Positions 29,901-39,616 of a stretch of 64,000 nucleotides of DNA are shown here, piece by piece (within the stretch, counting starts at the first letter, position 1; each line of letters begins with the position of its first letter). The position numbers were made by a program, and so were the translations under genes. The stretch is from the NCBI GenBank assembly GCA_945788625.1, contig CALZMQ010000002.1, positions 62,001 to 126,000 of the forward strand, given 5' to 3'. Under the pieces are notes generated by a model. It saw nothing but the letters and a program-made list of their open reading frames with translations. It did no database searches and was not told the origin of the DNA. Source of the stretch: an uncultured Woeseiaceae bacterium (GTDB lineage: Bacteria; Pseudomonadota; Gammaproteobacteria; Steroidobacterales; Woeseiaceae).

Positions 29901-31511
29901 ATGCCAGTCATAAAAACGAAAGTCGACCGTTCATCGGACGACTTCAAGAAGAACATGGAAGCGCATCTGTCTCTCGCCGATAACCTGCGCGAGGTGAACG
30001 ACTACGTCATGCAGGGCGGTCCCGAGCGCTCACGGGAACGGCACCTGTCACGCGGCAAGTTGCTGGTACGCGACCGCATCCGCGGCTTGCTCGACGAAGG
30101 TTCCGACTTCCTGGAAGTCGGCCGGCAGGCAGCCTGGCAGGTGTACAGCGACGATGTGCCCTGCGCCGGTATCGTTACCGGCATCGGCAGGATCCACGGA
30201 ATCGAATGCATGGTGGTCGCCAATGACGCTACCGTCAAAGGCGGAACCTATTACCCTCTGACGGTGAAGAAACACCTGCGCGCGCAGGAGATCGCGGAGC
30301 AAAACTGCCTGCCGTGCATCTACCTGGTCGACTCGGGCGGCGCATTCCTGCCGCGCCAGGACGAAGTGTTTCCGGACCGCGATCACTTCGGCCGTATCTT
30401 TTTCAACCAGGCCAGGCTCTCGGCCATGGGTATCCCGCAAATAGCGGCGGTAATGGGGTCCTGCACGGCGGGCGGCGCCTACGTGCCGGCGATGTGCGAT
30501 GAGTCGATCATCGTTCGCAACCAGGGCACGATTTTTCTCGGCGGCCCGCCACTCGTCAAGGCGGCGACAGGCGAAGTCGTCGACGCAGAAACGCTCGGCG
30601 GCGGCAGTGTGCATTCACGCATCTCCGGTGTTACCGATCACCTTGCAGATGACGACACGCACGCACTGATGATCGCCCGCGACATCGTCGCGAATCTCAA
30701 CGTGCGGAAGCAGGCAGGTATCGAGCGACGCGAACCCGTCGATCCGGCGTACCCGGCGGACGACGTCTACGGCATCGTGTCGCGTGATTATCGGTATCCC
30801 TATGACATACGCGAAGTCATCGCAAGGGTCGTCGATGCATCGGAATTCCAGGAATTCAAGAAGCTTTACGGCGCCACGCTCGTCTGCGGATTTTCACACA
30901 TCGACGGCTACCCCGTAGGCATCGTGGCTAACAACGGAATACTCTTCCCGGAGTCGGCGCAAAAAGGCGCGCACTTCATTCAGCTATGCAATCGGCGCCG
31001 TATTCCACTGGTCTTCCTGCAAAACATTACAGGCTTCATGGTTGGCAAACGCGTTGAACATGCGGGAATCGCGAAAGATGGCGCCAAAATGGTGAATGCC
31101 GTTGCAACGGCCACGGTGCCGAAGTTTACCGTCGTCATCGGTGGTTCATTCGGCGCCGGTAATTATGCCATGTGCGGACGTGCCTATGGTCCGCGGCTGA
31201 TGTGGATGTGGCCGAACGCGCGTATTTCCGTCATGGGCGGCGAGCAAGCGTCACTGGTCCTTTCCACCGTCAGGGGCGAAAGCCTCGAGGCCCGCGGCGA
31301 GGAATGGTCCGAAAAAGACAAGGCTGATTACGAAGAGATGATCCGTCAGCAATACGAGACCCAGGGTCACCCTTTCTATGCCAGCGCGCGCCTCTGGGAC
31401 GACGGCGTTATCGACCCGGTCGATACGCGAGCAGTGCTCGCACACGCGCTGTCGGCTGCCATGAGTCGCCCTGTCGACGAGGAAGCACCGTTCGGCATTT
31501 TCCGCATGTAG
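29901..31511 (+). CDS. acyl-CoA carboxylase, carboxyltransferase (beta) subunit, methylcrotonyl-CoA type
   Basis: The 536-residue protein has both halves of the carboxyltransferase: [54 protein letters not shown] and [19 protein letters not shown], then [20 protein letters not shown]. These match methylcrotonyl-CoA carboxylase beta (LiuB/MccB). Geranyl-CoA carboxylase beta is a close alternative. The biotin-carrying alpha subunit is not in this window and must be elsewhere. It starts 19 bases after the dehydrogenase. Confidence 0.9.
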   Translation: MPVIKTKVDRSSDDFKKNMEAHLSLADNLREVNDYVMQGGPERSRERHLSRGKLLVRDRIRGLLDEGSDFLEVGRQAAWQVYSDDVPCAGIVTGIGRIHGIECMVVANDATVKGGTYYPLTVKKHLRAQEIAEQNCLPCIYLVDSGGAFLPRQDEVFPDRDHFGRIFFNQARLSAMGIPQIAAVMGSCTAGGAYVPAMCDESIIVRNQGTIFLGGPPLVKAATGEVVDAETLGGGSVHSRISGVTDHLADDDTHALMIARDIVANLNVRKQAGIERREPVDPAYPADDVYGIVSRDYRYPYDIREVIARVVDASEFQEFKKLYGATLVCGFSHIDGYPVGIVANNGILFPESAQKGAHFIQLCNRRRIPLVFLQNITGFMVGKRVEHAGIAKDGAKMVNAVATATVPKFTVVIGGSFGAGNYAMCGRAYGPRLMWMWPNARISVMGGEQASLVLSTVRGESLEARGEEWSEKDKADYEEMIRQQYETQGHPFYASARLWDDGVIDPVDTRAVLAHALSAAMSRPVDEEAPFGIFRM

Positions 31512-31528
31512 CTGTACACTCCGTTCGC

Positions 31529-32590
31529 ATGAGCAAACGGCACGATCAGAACACCGGTACCCGAAACGTTAGTGAAGCACATCGGTTCGATGAGCAGCGC
31601 CTGCACGACTACCTGGTTTCGCACCTGGAGAGTTTCGAGGGACCCCTGACGATCAGCCAGTTCAAGGGAGGGCAATCGAACCCGACTTACCTGCTCGATG
31701 CACAGTCGGGCCGCTATGTCCTGCGCCGCAAACCGCCGGGCAAACTCCTGAAATCGGCACATGCCGTCGACAGGGAGTATCGCGTCATCAGCGCGCTGTA
31801 CGCCGCCGGGTTTCCGGTGCCACGCCCGCTGCTGCTCTGCGAGGACGACGAAATCATAGGCACTATGTTTTTCGTCATGGAGTTCGTTGACGGTCGTATC
31901 TATTGGGATATCGACCTGCCGGGCATGCATGCCGACGAGCGCGCGGCGATCTACGACAACGTCAACGAGACCATCGCCAAGTTGCATAACTGTGACTACG
32001 GCGCGATCGGCCTCGGTGACTACGGCAAGCCGGGCAACTATTTCGCCCGCCAGATTTCGCGGTGGACAGGGCAGTATCGCGCATCGGAGACCGGCATCGT
32101 CGACGCCATGAACGCGCTGATCGAGTGGCTGCCCGAGCATATTCCGGAGGACGACTCGGCAAGCATCGTGCATGGCGACTATCGGCTGGACAACATGATC
32201 CTGCACCCGACGGAGCCCAGGGTGATTGCCGTGCTCGACTGGGAATTGTCGACGATCGGCCATCCGCTGGCTGATTTCACCTACCACGTCATGGCATGGC
32301 AGATGCCCGAGATCGGCATTGGCTCGGTCGGCCTGGCCGGCAAGCCGCTCGAGGAACTCGGAATTCCGGGCGAGGACGCCTACATCGAGCAGTATTGCGC
32401 CCGTACCGGACGAGAATCCGGTATTCCGGACAGAAATTTCTATTCGGCCTTCAATTTCTTTCGCCTTGCTGCAATCCTGCAGGGCATTGCCGGCCGCGTC
32501 CGGGACGGGACCGCGTCGAGCGCGCACGCGGCGCAGGCGGTCAAGGCCGTGCAGCCGCTGGCCGAAAAGGGCTGGCAGTGTGTCGGCTGA
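31529..32590 (+). CDS. APH-fold kinase, ACAD10/LvaA-like phosphotransferase
   Basis: The 353-residue protein has a GGQSNPTYLL nucleotide loop. It has the APH catalytic motif HGDYRLDN at 215-222 and the metal-binding DWE at 237-239. Proteins of this form beside acyl-CoA dehydrogenases are related to the kinase part of human ACAD10/ACAD11 and to LvaA of Pseudomonas putida, which phosphorylate hydroxyacyl-CoAs. The neighbours support such a role: dehydrogenase and hydratase genes in one operon. The partner of LvaA (a DUF6285 protein) was not seen. Antibiotic resistance is unlikely. Confidence 0.85.
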   Translation: MSKRHDQNTGTRNVSEAHRFDEQRLHDYLVSHLESFEGPLTISQFKGGQSNPTYLLDAQSGRYVLRRKPPGKLLKSAHAVDREYRVISALYAAGFPVPRPLLLCEDDEIIGTMFFVMEFVDGRIYWDIDLPGMHADERAAIYDNVNETIAKLHNCDYGAIGLGDYGKPGNYFARQISRWTGQYRASETGIVDAMNALIEWLPEHIPEDDSASIVHGDYRLDNMILHPTEPRVIAVLDWELSTIGHPLADFTYHVMAWQMPEIGIGSVGLAGKPLEELGIPGEDAYIEQYCARTGRESGIPDRNFYSAFNFFRLAAILQGIAGRVRDGTASSAHAAQAVKAVQPLAEKGWQCVG

Positions 32591-32632
32591 TCACAACAAT
32601 GCACGACGGGGTCGTGCCCGCATGGACCAGGT

Positions 32633-33490
32633 ATGGCACTGAACTACGATGAACTGATGTCGAAATCGCAATTCGACATTCCTTTTAGTTATTCGGACCG
32701 AGACACCATGCTGTATGCGCTGAGCATTGGCCTGGGCAGGGATCCGGTGAACAAAAAGGAACTGCCCTACGTCTGCGAACAGGGTTACCCGCTTCGCACC
32801 GTGCCGACGATGTCCACCGTTCTCGTGCCCGATATGTTTCCGCCCGATCTCGGCTGGGATTACAGCCAGGTGCTGCATTCGGAGCAACGCATGCAATTGT
32901 ACCGGCCGTTGCCGCCGGCTGCCGATCTGCTGATCGACAAGAAGGTCATCGACGCATACGATCGCGGCCCGACTCGCGGTGCGCTGATACTGCTCGAAGC
33001 CGAGGGCAGGCTGGCGAGCAACGACACGGTGCTGTTTACACTGGGCTGCACGATTGTCGCTCGCGGCGACGGCGGCTTTGGTGGTCCTTCCGGCAAAGGG
33101 CCCGCTCCGCACAGGGCGCCGCGGCGGGAACCCGATCTTAGCTGTGACATCCCGACGCGCCGCGACCAGGCGCTGTTGTACCGGCTGACCGGCGATCGAA
33201 ATCCCTTGCACGCCGACCCCGCTGCGGCAGCCCGAGTCGGGTTCGAGCGGCCCATCCTGCACGGCCTGTGCACGTTCGGGACGGCCTGCAATGCTATCTT
33301 GCAGACCATCCTTGACTATGACTCCACGTTGATCGAGGGATTCGACGCCCGCTTTTCCGCGCCGGTCATGCCCGGCGATACCATCACTACCGACATGTGG
33401 CAGGATGGCAATATTGTCTCGTTCCGCTGCACCGTCAAGGACCGCGGTATCGAGGTTTTGCGAAACGGTAAATGCACGCTCACCGTATGA
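32633..33490 (+). CDS. MaoC-type (R)-enoyl-CoA hydratase 2, double hot-dog
   Basis: The 285-residue protein has two hot-dog halves. The second carries the hydratase motif YRLTGDRNPLHADPAAAA followed by GFERPILHGLCTFG. The layout matches hydratase 2 of peroxisomal MFE-2 and its bacterial relatives. It would hydrate trans-2-enoyl-CoA to the R-3-hydroxy form. The gap of 42 bases after the kinase gene has no obvious promoter. Confidence 0.9.
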   Translation: MALNYDELMSKSQFDIPFSYSDRDTMLYALSIGLGRDPVNKKELPYVCEQGYPLRTVPTMSTVLVPDMFPPDLGWDYSQVLHSEQRMQLYRPLPPAADLLIDKKVIDAYDRGPTRGALILLEAEGRLASNDTVLFTLGCTIVARGDGGFGGPSGKGPAPHRAPRREPDLSCDIPTRRDQALLYRLTGDRNPLHADPAAAARVGFERPILHGLCTFGTACNAILQTILDYDSTLIEGFDARFSAPVMPGDTITTDMWQDGNIVSFRCTVKDRGIEVLRNGKCTLTV

Positions 33491-33506
33491 CACACGGAGT
33501 AAGGAA

Positions 33507-34298
33507 TTGAACGATCGCCTGAGTATCCGCGTGGAGGGTCACGTCGCCGACGTGATGCTAAATCGCCCGGAGAAATACAACGCGCTGGACATGCGCATGT
33601 TCGAAGCCCTGGGCGAGGCAGCGGATAGCCTGGGTGAGAATTCGTCGGTCCGAGCGGTGGTCCTGCACGGGTCGGGCGGGAACTTCTGCGCCGGCATCGA
33701 CGTACAAGTACTGTCCGATCCGGCGGTCAGGATCGACGAGGCCGTCATGCAACCCGTTGCCCCGTCGCCGGCCAACCTGTTTCAGCGGGCCGCCTATGCC
33801 TGGCGAGAGCTGCCGATGCCCGTGATATGTGCATTGAGCGGCGTCACATACGGCGGTGGATTGCAAATCGCGCTCGGCGCCGATCTGCGATTCTCCGACG
33901 CGGCAGCGCGCTTCTCGATCATGGAGTCGAAATGGGGCCTGATTCCCGACATGGCGATCAGCACGACCCTGCGCGACATCGTGCGGCCGGACCGGGTAAA
34001 GGAACTCGCGTGGTCGGCGAGGATCTTTGGTGCCGCCGAGGCGCTGGACCTGGGCATTGTGACCCAGATACACGACGATCCGCTCGCAGCCGCGAGAGCG
34101 GCTGCCGCAGAATACGCGGCCAAATCCCCCGATTCCATGCGCGGAATCAAGCAACTCGTGAACCGGGCCTGGCAATTGGAGGAGCCGGACGCGCTGGCGC
34201 TGGAAGCTGAAATCCAGTACAGGGTAATGGCGTCGCCAAACCAGTCCGAGGCCGTGCGGGCCAACCTGGAAGAACGCGCACCCGAATTCAAGGACTGA
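33507..34298 (+). CDS. enoyl-CoA hydratase/isomerase (crotonase) family protein
   Basis: I place the start at the TTG at 33507, because CGGAGTAAGGA sits just before it and the frame upstream overlaps the previous gene. The 263-residue protein has the crotonase features NRPEKYNALDM, GSGGNFCAGIDV (oxyanion hole) and ALSGVTYGGGLQIALGADLR. EMKWGLIP-like residues appear as ESKWGLIPDMA. Activity is not certain. It could act in leucine breakdown (LiuC-like) or in general beta-oxidation. It ends the operon that begins at 28724. Confidence 0.88.
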   Translation: MNDRLSIRVEGHVADVMLNRPEKYNALDMRMFEALGEAADSLGENSSVRAVVLHGSGGNFCAGIDVQVLSDPAVRIDEAVMQPVAPSPANLFQRAAYAWRELPMPVICALSGVTYGGGLQIALGADLRFSDAAARFSIMESKWGLIPDMAISTTLRDIVRPDRVKELAWSARIFGAAEALDLGIVTQIHDDPLAAARAAAAEYAAKSPDSMRGIKQLVNRAWQLEEPDALALEAEIQYRVMASPNQSEAVRANLEERAPEFKD

Positions 34299-34409
34299 AC
34301 GTGATCGGTGTTTTTGGCGGCGAGAATGTGCCAGAGTGGCAGGAACTTTGTCACTGGAGCGTGACTCAAAGGTAGTCAATATGGATGCAGGGCCGTTGCG
34401 GTAATTGAT

Positions 34410-35120
34410 TTGAGCAAGATGCTGACAATTCTCTGGTTGGCGGCTGCCGTGCTTGCCAGCCCTGCCGTTGAGGCGCAAAGTGCATCCAGCCTGATCTCGG
34501 ATTCACGCAGTTCGCGCACGCTTACCGTGCAACACAAGTGCGACAGGTTGTTCGAACGCGGCGAATTTGACCGCGCCTATTTTATCTATCGAAATGAACT
34601 CGTGCCGCTCGGCGACAAGTACGCACAGTACATGGTCGGCTACATGCATCTTACGGGCAAGGGCGTGGATGAGGATCCCGTGGTTGCGTCCGCGTGGTAC
34701 CGGCTGGCAGCCGAGCGCGGCACGCCCGAGTTCGTCGCCGTACGCAATCAGTTGATGCACGACATGGAGGCCGAACAGCACGCCCGTTCCGACGTCGTCT
34801 ACCGGCAACTGCGAAAAGAGTACAGTGACATGGCGGTGTTGTTGAGGAGCATTAAGGACAAGTTCCGTGACTTGAAACCGACGACCGGTTCACGCTTGTC
34901 GACCGAAGGCAGCCCCATGACCGTCATAGAGTCCGGCGGCCTGAATCGCAAAGTATCCAGCGTGGACTACTACGGCCGCATTCGCTCCCAGATCGAGGAA
35001 CGCCTCGAACTGATGTCGGAGCTGGGCGATTTCCCCGATCTCGAGACGGACCCCGAAAAGGTCGACCTGGACATGCTCGAACGTATGGTCAGCGACCGCC
35101 TCGAAGACCGCATGGACTAG
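34410..35120 (+). CDS. secreted Sel1-repeat protein
   Basis: The 236-residue protein starts at a TTG at 34410 or the ATG at 34419. It has a signal peptide (MLTILWLAAAVLASPAVEA-Q). One or two Sel1-like repeats follow (YAQYMVGYMHLTGKGVDEDP, VVASAWYRLAAERGTPEF). The C-terminal half is charged and helical. Sel1 proteins act as adaptors in the envelope. It lies between the acyl-CoA operon and the TetR gene and is not obviously linked to either. Confidence 0.8.
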   Translation: MSKMLTILWLAAAVLASPAVEAQSASSLISDSRSSRTLTVQHKCDRLFERGEFDRAYFIYRNELVPLGDKYAQYMVGYMHLTGKGVDEDPVVASAWYRLAAERGTPEFVAVRNQLMHDMEAEQHARSDVVYRQLRKEYSDMAVLLRSIKDKFRDLKPTTGSRLSTEGSPMTVIESGGLNRKVSSVDYYGRIRSQIEERLELMSELGDFPDLETDPEKVDLDMLERMVSDRLEDRMD

Positions 35121-35713
35121 GTACCGACAGAGCGCAGCCCTCTCGCGAGTATCTCCGGAAACTCGTCCGCAATGGACCGCCCCGTAGCAGGGTCGCCGTG
35201 ATGCCATTTCGGGATCCAGTTAATCGACCCCATGATCGCGTTGCCGGTCATGCGCACGTCGCAGGGCGCGATGCTGCCGTCCCCGATGCCCTCGTTGAGG
35301 ATCTCCTCGAACCACGCACTGTGCTTACGAGACAGTTCGAGCACCTCTTCACGGTGTTGGGTTTTCAGCGAAGGGATTTCACTCATGATCGCGACCGGTC
35401 CTCGATCGCCGACCATGATCTCGATGTGGTAGCGCAGGTAGCGCAGCACCGTGTCCAGTCCGTCCGAGCCTTCATCGACCGCGCGCTGCATGGCCTCCCG
35501 GCCGACGTCCGCGGCTCTTACGTAGCAGAGGTAGACCAGTTCCTCCTTGTTGCGGACGTAGTAGTACAGCGCGGCATCGGTGAGCCCCAGTATGTTGGCG
35601 ACGTCTTTGAGTGACGAGCCGCTGTAGCCCTTCTCGTTGAAGCACTTTGCCGCGGCGCGAAGCATGCGGTCTTTTTGCAGCTCGAAGCGGGTTTCTTCTG
35701 CCTTGTGGGCCAT
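35117..35713 (-). CDS. TetR-family regulator divergent from icmF
   Basis: I choose the ATG at 35713, with AGGAG about 12 bases upstream, because an ATG at 35776 would abut the operator palindrome and leave no leader. The 198-residue protein has a TetR helix-turn-helix (KCFNEKGYSGSSLKDVANIL, then TDAALYYYVRNKEELVYLCY) and a C-terminal ligand domain. The 20-bp palindrome in the shared promoter region suggests that it represses itself and icmF. The ligand may be an acyl-CoA, which is inference. Confidence 0.92.
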   Translation of the reverse strand: MAHKAEETRFELQKDRMLRAAAKCFNEKGYSGSSLKDVANILGLTDAALYYYVRNKEELVYLCYVRAADVGREAMQRAVDEGSDGLDTVLRYLRYHIEIMVGDRGPVAIMSEIPSLKTQHREEVLELSRKHSAWFEEILNEGIGDGSIAPCDVRMTGNAIMGSINWIPKWHHGDPATGRSIADEFPEILARGLRSVGT

Positions 35714-35777
35714 ACCGTGCCGGTCTCCTGCCGCAAACGTCGGGCGCGCGGACTTGAGTTCTGCGCGAATCTGCATT

Positions 35778-35797
35778 ATTTTAATCTAGATTAAAAT
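35778..35797. promoter_or_regulatory. 20-bp perfect palindrome, likely TetR operator
   Basis: The sequence ATTTTAATCTAGATTAAAAT is identical to its own reverse complement. It lies between the divergent TetR and IcmF genes, and its AT-rich arms contain TAAAAT-like -10 elements on both strands. A repressor bound here could block both promoters. Confidence 0.8.
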
Positions 35798-35885
35798 TTT
35801 TTCAACAGCAAAACTGATTGATTTGTAAGAACTTTCCGCCTGACAGGCGGTCGGTTCTGCTGTGTTTTCGCGCAGGAGTCCCCCT

Positions 35886-38800
35886 ATGAGCACCGCTGTT
35901 ACCGACCTGCCCGGCGTGTCCGGGGAACGCGATTCCACGCCACTGCGCTTCGTCACTGCTGCCTCGCTGTTCGACGGCCACGATGCGGCCATCAACATCA
36001 TGCGCCGCCTCATCCAGGCGCAGGGCGCCGAAGTCATTCATCTCGGCCACAATCGCAGCGTCGACGACATCGTTCGTGCCGCAATACAGGAAGACGCCGA
36101 CGGTATTGCGGTCAGTTCCTACCAGGGCGGCCACATCGAGTTCTTCCAGTACATGGTCGACCGCCTGCGTGAACTCGGAGCCGCTCACATCAAGGTATTC
36201 GGAGGCGGTGGCGGCACGATCACTCCCGATGAGATAGGCGTCCTCATGGCGTACGGCGTCGAGCGCATCTATCACCCGCATGACGGGATGGAACTTGGGC
36301 TCGAGGCGATGATCAGCGACCTCGTCGAGCGCACCGCCGCGTCGCGGCAACCGACTGCGGCCCCGGCAAAGACCAGCTCCGTCGTCGATATCGCCGCCAC
36401 GATCTCGGCCATCGAGGAGGGCGTCTTTGACGATGCCGAGCTGGCGAGATTGCGCAATGAATGGCAGGTCCAGTCAGGTCAGGTTCCGGTCGTCGGTATA
36501 ACCGGCACCGGTGGGGCGGGCAAGAGCAGTGTTACCGACGAAATATTGAATCGCTTTCTCGCGTGTTTTCCCGACATGCGCGTCGCCGTGCTCGCAGTGG
36601 ATCCGACCCGCCGCCGCACGGGCGGTGCCTTGCTGGGTGACCGCATACGCATGAATTCCCTGCGGTCGGAACGCGTGTACATGCGTTCGATAGCGACGCG
36701 GCGACAGCATCTTGCGACGAGCGAAATGCTAGGCGATCACATCCTGTTCCTGAAATCCCAGGGGTTCGACCTGGTTATCGTCGAGACGGCGGGCATCGGC
36801 CAGAGCGACAGCGAGATCGTCGACATGGTCGATTTTTCGGTTTACGTGATGACCAGTGACTACGGCGCGGCGAGCCAGCTCGAGAAGATCGACATGCTTG
36901 ATTTTGCAGACCTCGTCGTCCTCAACAAATACGACAAACGCGGTGCGGAAGACGCATTGCGCGACATTCGCAAACAGTGGAAACGCAATCATGTCGCGTT
37001 CAACGTCGCGGACGAAGAGGTGCCGGTCTACCCGACCATCGCCAGCCAGTTCAACGATCCGGGCATTAGCTGGATGTTTTCGGAGCTGTGCCGCCGGGTA
37101 GCCGAAAAAGCGGGGCTCGACGAGGAAAAATGGACGCCTGGAATCGACACCTCGAATCGCGAGCCGCGATCGGCAGCCATGATTCCCGGCGCGCGAATTC
37201 GCTACCTTGCCGAGATTGCGGAACAGGGCAGGGCCACGAACAGCCGGGCCGACAGCCAGGCGGCTACCGCGAGCCTCGCCCAGCACGCCTACGAGGCGCT
37301 AAGGTTGCTCGAGGACCCGCAATTGCCGGCGGCGCTCGAGCGCTATGCGTCCGATGCACTGACCGCCGGGGACGATCGCAGCCTCAAGGTCCTGCGGCAA
37401 CGTTACCAGGAAGCCATCGGCGACCTTTCGGCCGAGTCGTTGCAGCTATTGCGGGAGTGGCCGGAGCGCAAGGCCGGCGTGCGTTCGGAAACCTACAGTT
37501 ACACGGTTCGTGGCAGGGAGATTACCGGCAACAACTATCTCGAGAGCCTCAGCCACCAGCTGATTCCCAAGATTGCTGCGCCCGACTACGCCGACTGGGG
37601 TGAGCTTCTGTCTTTCCTGACCCGGGAGAACCTGCCCGGCGCCTACCCGTATACGGCCGGCGTCTATCCCTACCGTCGTCTCGGCGAAGATCCAACCCGC
37701 ATGTTTGCGGGAGAAGGCACTCCCGAGCGCACCAATCAGCGTTTCCATTACCTGTCGCTCGGGCAGGACACGGCAAGACTCTCTACCGCCTTCGACTCCG
37801 TCACCCTGTATGGCGAGGACCCGCACGAGCGCCCGGACATCTACGGCAAGGTCGGCAACTCGGGCGTCTCGATTGCCACTGTCGACGATATGAAGAAGCT
37901 CTACTCCGGATTCGACCTGTGTGCGCCGACGACATCGGTTTCCATGACGATCAACGGACCCGCGCCGATGATACTCGCGTTCTTCATGAACACGGCAGTC
38001 GACCAGCAAGTCGAGAAACACCTGCGCGAGACCGGTGGCTGGAAAGCGGCGCAGAAGACGATCGACAGCTATTTCGAGACTCGCGAGAGACCCCGTTACC
38101 AAGGCGATTTGCCCGAAGGCAACGACGGTCTCGGGCTCGGTTTGCTCGGTATTTCCGGCGAGCGGGTGGTCGATGCCGACACCTATGCGCGTATCCGCAA
38201 GGAAACGCTGGCCACCGTTCGCGGCACGGTGCAGGCGGACATCTTGAAGGAAGACCAGGCGCAGAATACCTGCATTTTCTCGACGGAATTCGCGATGAAG
38301 ATGATGGGCGACGTGCAACAGTTCTTCATCGACAACAACGTGCGCAACTACTACAGCATATCGATCAGCGGTTATCACATCGCCGAAGCCGGTGCGAACC
38401 CGATCAGCCAGCTGGCCTTTACGTTGTCGAATGGCTTCACGATCGTCGAGTACTACCTTGCACGGGGCATGGATATCGACGACTTCGCACCTAACTTAAG
38501 TTTCTTTTTCTCGAACGGCATGGATCCGGAATACACGGTCATCGGCCGCGTTGCGCGCCGCATCTGGGCGCGGGCGATGAAGGAGCGATACGGCGCGCAT
38601 GCGCGTTCGCAGATGTTGAAGTACCACGTGCAAACCTCGGGCCGCAGCCTGCACGCCCAGGAAATCAGTTTCAATGACATTCGCACAACCCTGCAGGCAC
38701 TGTATGCGCTGTTCGACAATTGCAACAGCCTGCATACGAACGCGTTCGATGAGGCTGTCACGACGCCTACCGAACAGTCTGTGCGGCGCGCGGTTGCGAT

Positions 38801-39323
38801 CCAGCTGATCATCTCGCGTGAACTCGGCCTGAATTTCTGCGAAAACCCCTGGCAGGGTTCGTTCGTTATTGACGAATTGACCGACCTCGTCGAAGAGGCC
38901 GTGTACCAGGAGTTCGAGCGAATCTCCGAACGCGGCGGCGTTCTGGGTGCGATGGATACGATGTACCAGCGCGGCAAGATCCAGGACGAGAGCCTCTATT
39001 ACGAAAGCCGGAAACACGACGGCTCGCTGCCGCTCATCGGCGTGAATACGTTCCTGCCGAAAGAGGGGCAGGAGGACGAGGTGCACGAGCTGGAGCTGAT
39101 CCGCTCGACGGAGGCCGAGAAGCAGGGCCAGATCAATCACCTGCGCGCTTTCCAGCAAACCCACTGCGATGAGAGCGCCGCCGCCCTCGCGCGTCTGCAG
39201 TCCGTCGCGCGCGAACGCGGCAACGTGTTCGCGGAGCTCATGGAGACCGTGAAGACGAACTCGCTGAGCCAGATTTCAGGCGCACTCTACGACGTCGGTG
39301 GCGAATACCGTCGCAACATGTAA
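35886..39323 (+). CDS. icmF: fused isobutyryl-CoA mutase (IcmF)
   Basis: The ATG at 35886 follows AGGAG. The 1145-residue enzyme joins three parts in the IcmF order. Residues about 20-150 are a B12-binding domain ([13 protein letters not shown], His32 as the cobalt ligand). Residues about 200-420 are a MeaB-type GTPase (P-loop GTGGAGKSS at 207-215). Residues about 530-1140 are the mutase barrel ([46 protein letters not shown]). It interconverts isobutyryl- and butyryl-CoA with adenosylcobalamin, and some members prefer isovaleryl/pivalyl-CoA. It is divergent from the TetR gene. Confidence 0.95.
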   Translation: MSTAVTDLPGVSGERDSTPLRFVTAASLFDGHDAAINIMRRLIQAQGAEVIHLGHNRSVDDIVRAAIQEDADGIAVSSYQGGHIEFFQYMVDRLRELGAAHIKVFGGGGGTITPDEIGVLMAYGVERIYHPHDGMELGLEAMISDLVERTAASRQPTAAPAKTSSVVDIAATISAIEEGVFDDAELARLRNEWQVQSGQVPVVGITGTGGAGKSSVTDEILNRFLACFPDMRVAVLAVDPTRRRTGGALLGDRIRMNSLRSERVYMRSIATRRQHLATSEMLGDHILFLKSQGFDLVIVETAGIGQSDSEIVDMVDFSVYVMTSDYGAASQLEKIDMLDFADLVVLNKYDKRGAEDALRDIRKQWKRNHVAFNVADEEVPVYPTIASQFNDPGISWMFSELCRRVAEKAGLDEEKWTPGIDTSNREPRSAAMIPGARIRYLAEIAEQGRATNSRADSQAATASLAQHAYEALRLLEDPQLPAALERYASDALTAGDDRSLKVLRQRYQEAIGDLSAESLQLLREWPERKAGVRSETYSYTVRGREITGNNYLESLSHQLIPKIAAPDYADWGELLSFLTRENLPGAYPYTAGVYPYRRLGEDPTRMFAGEGTPERTNQRFHYLSLGQDTARLSTAFDSVTLYGEDPHERPDIYGKVGNSGVSIATVDDMKKLYSGFDLCAPTTSVSMTINGPAPMILAFFMNTAVDQQVEKHLRETGGWKAAQKTIDSYFETRERPRYQGDLPEGNDGLGLGLLGISGERVVDADTYARIRKETLATVRGTVQADILKEDQAQNTCIFSTEFAMKMMGDVQQFFIDNNVRNYYSISISGYHIAEAGANPISQLAFTLSNGFTIVEYYLARGMDIDDFAPNLSFFFSNGMDPEYTVIGRVARRIWARAMKERYGAHARSQMLKYHVQTSGRSLHAQEISFNDIRTTLQALYALFDNCNSLHTNAFDEAVTTPTEQSVRRAVAIQLIISRELGLNFCENPWQGSFVIDELTDLVEEAVYQEFERISERGGVLGAMDTMYQRGKIQDESLYYESRKHDGSLPLIGVNTFLPKEGQEDEVHELELIRSTEAEKQGQINHLRAFQQTHCDESAAALARLQSVARERGNVFAELMETVKTNSLSQISGALYDVGGEYRRNM

Positions 39324-39616
39324 ATCGAAAATACCGGGGTCGAACCGGGGTTTCCGTGCATTAGGTGTGATGGTCGGTACGTGATCAGACAGTGACTGTC
39401 AGACAATGTCACGGTCGAGATCAATTCAAGTCCGATATCGGCGATAGACTCGCGCGGACTAATCGTCCGCAATCAGCGCAACGTGACGTTCTTACCAAGG
39501 CATCCGAGATACGGGTCAAGAAGCGGCTGCTTTACACGTGTTAGCTGCCATTGGGCTGGAATTGTCCCAAACGGCCGCTACTGACCCCTTGCTGACACTC
39601 AGAACAATTGGATTAT
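39324..39616. other. intergenic stretch after icmF, no gene seen
   Basis: It has no credible reading frame. It contains a 5-3-5 inverted repeat, GACAG-TGA-CTGTC at 39388-39400, and a short CCGG-based repeat just after icmF. Neither has a T-tract. It separates icmF from the convergent FlgO/TPR gene. Confidence 0.5.

Noticed and set aside
31529..32590. Aminoglycoside resistance gene, suggested by APH motifs
   Set aside because: The operon context and ACAD10/LvaA-like form point to acyl-CoA metabolism instead.
39330..39352. T-arm-like GGTTCGA on the minus strand suggesting a tRNA
   Set aside because: The flanking arms are repeats rather than complements and no cloverleaf can be built.
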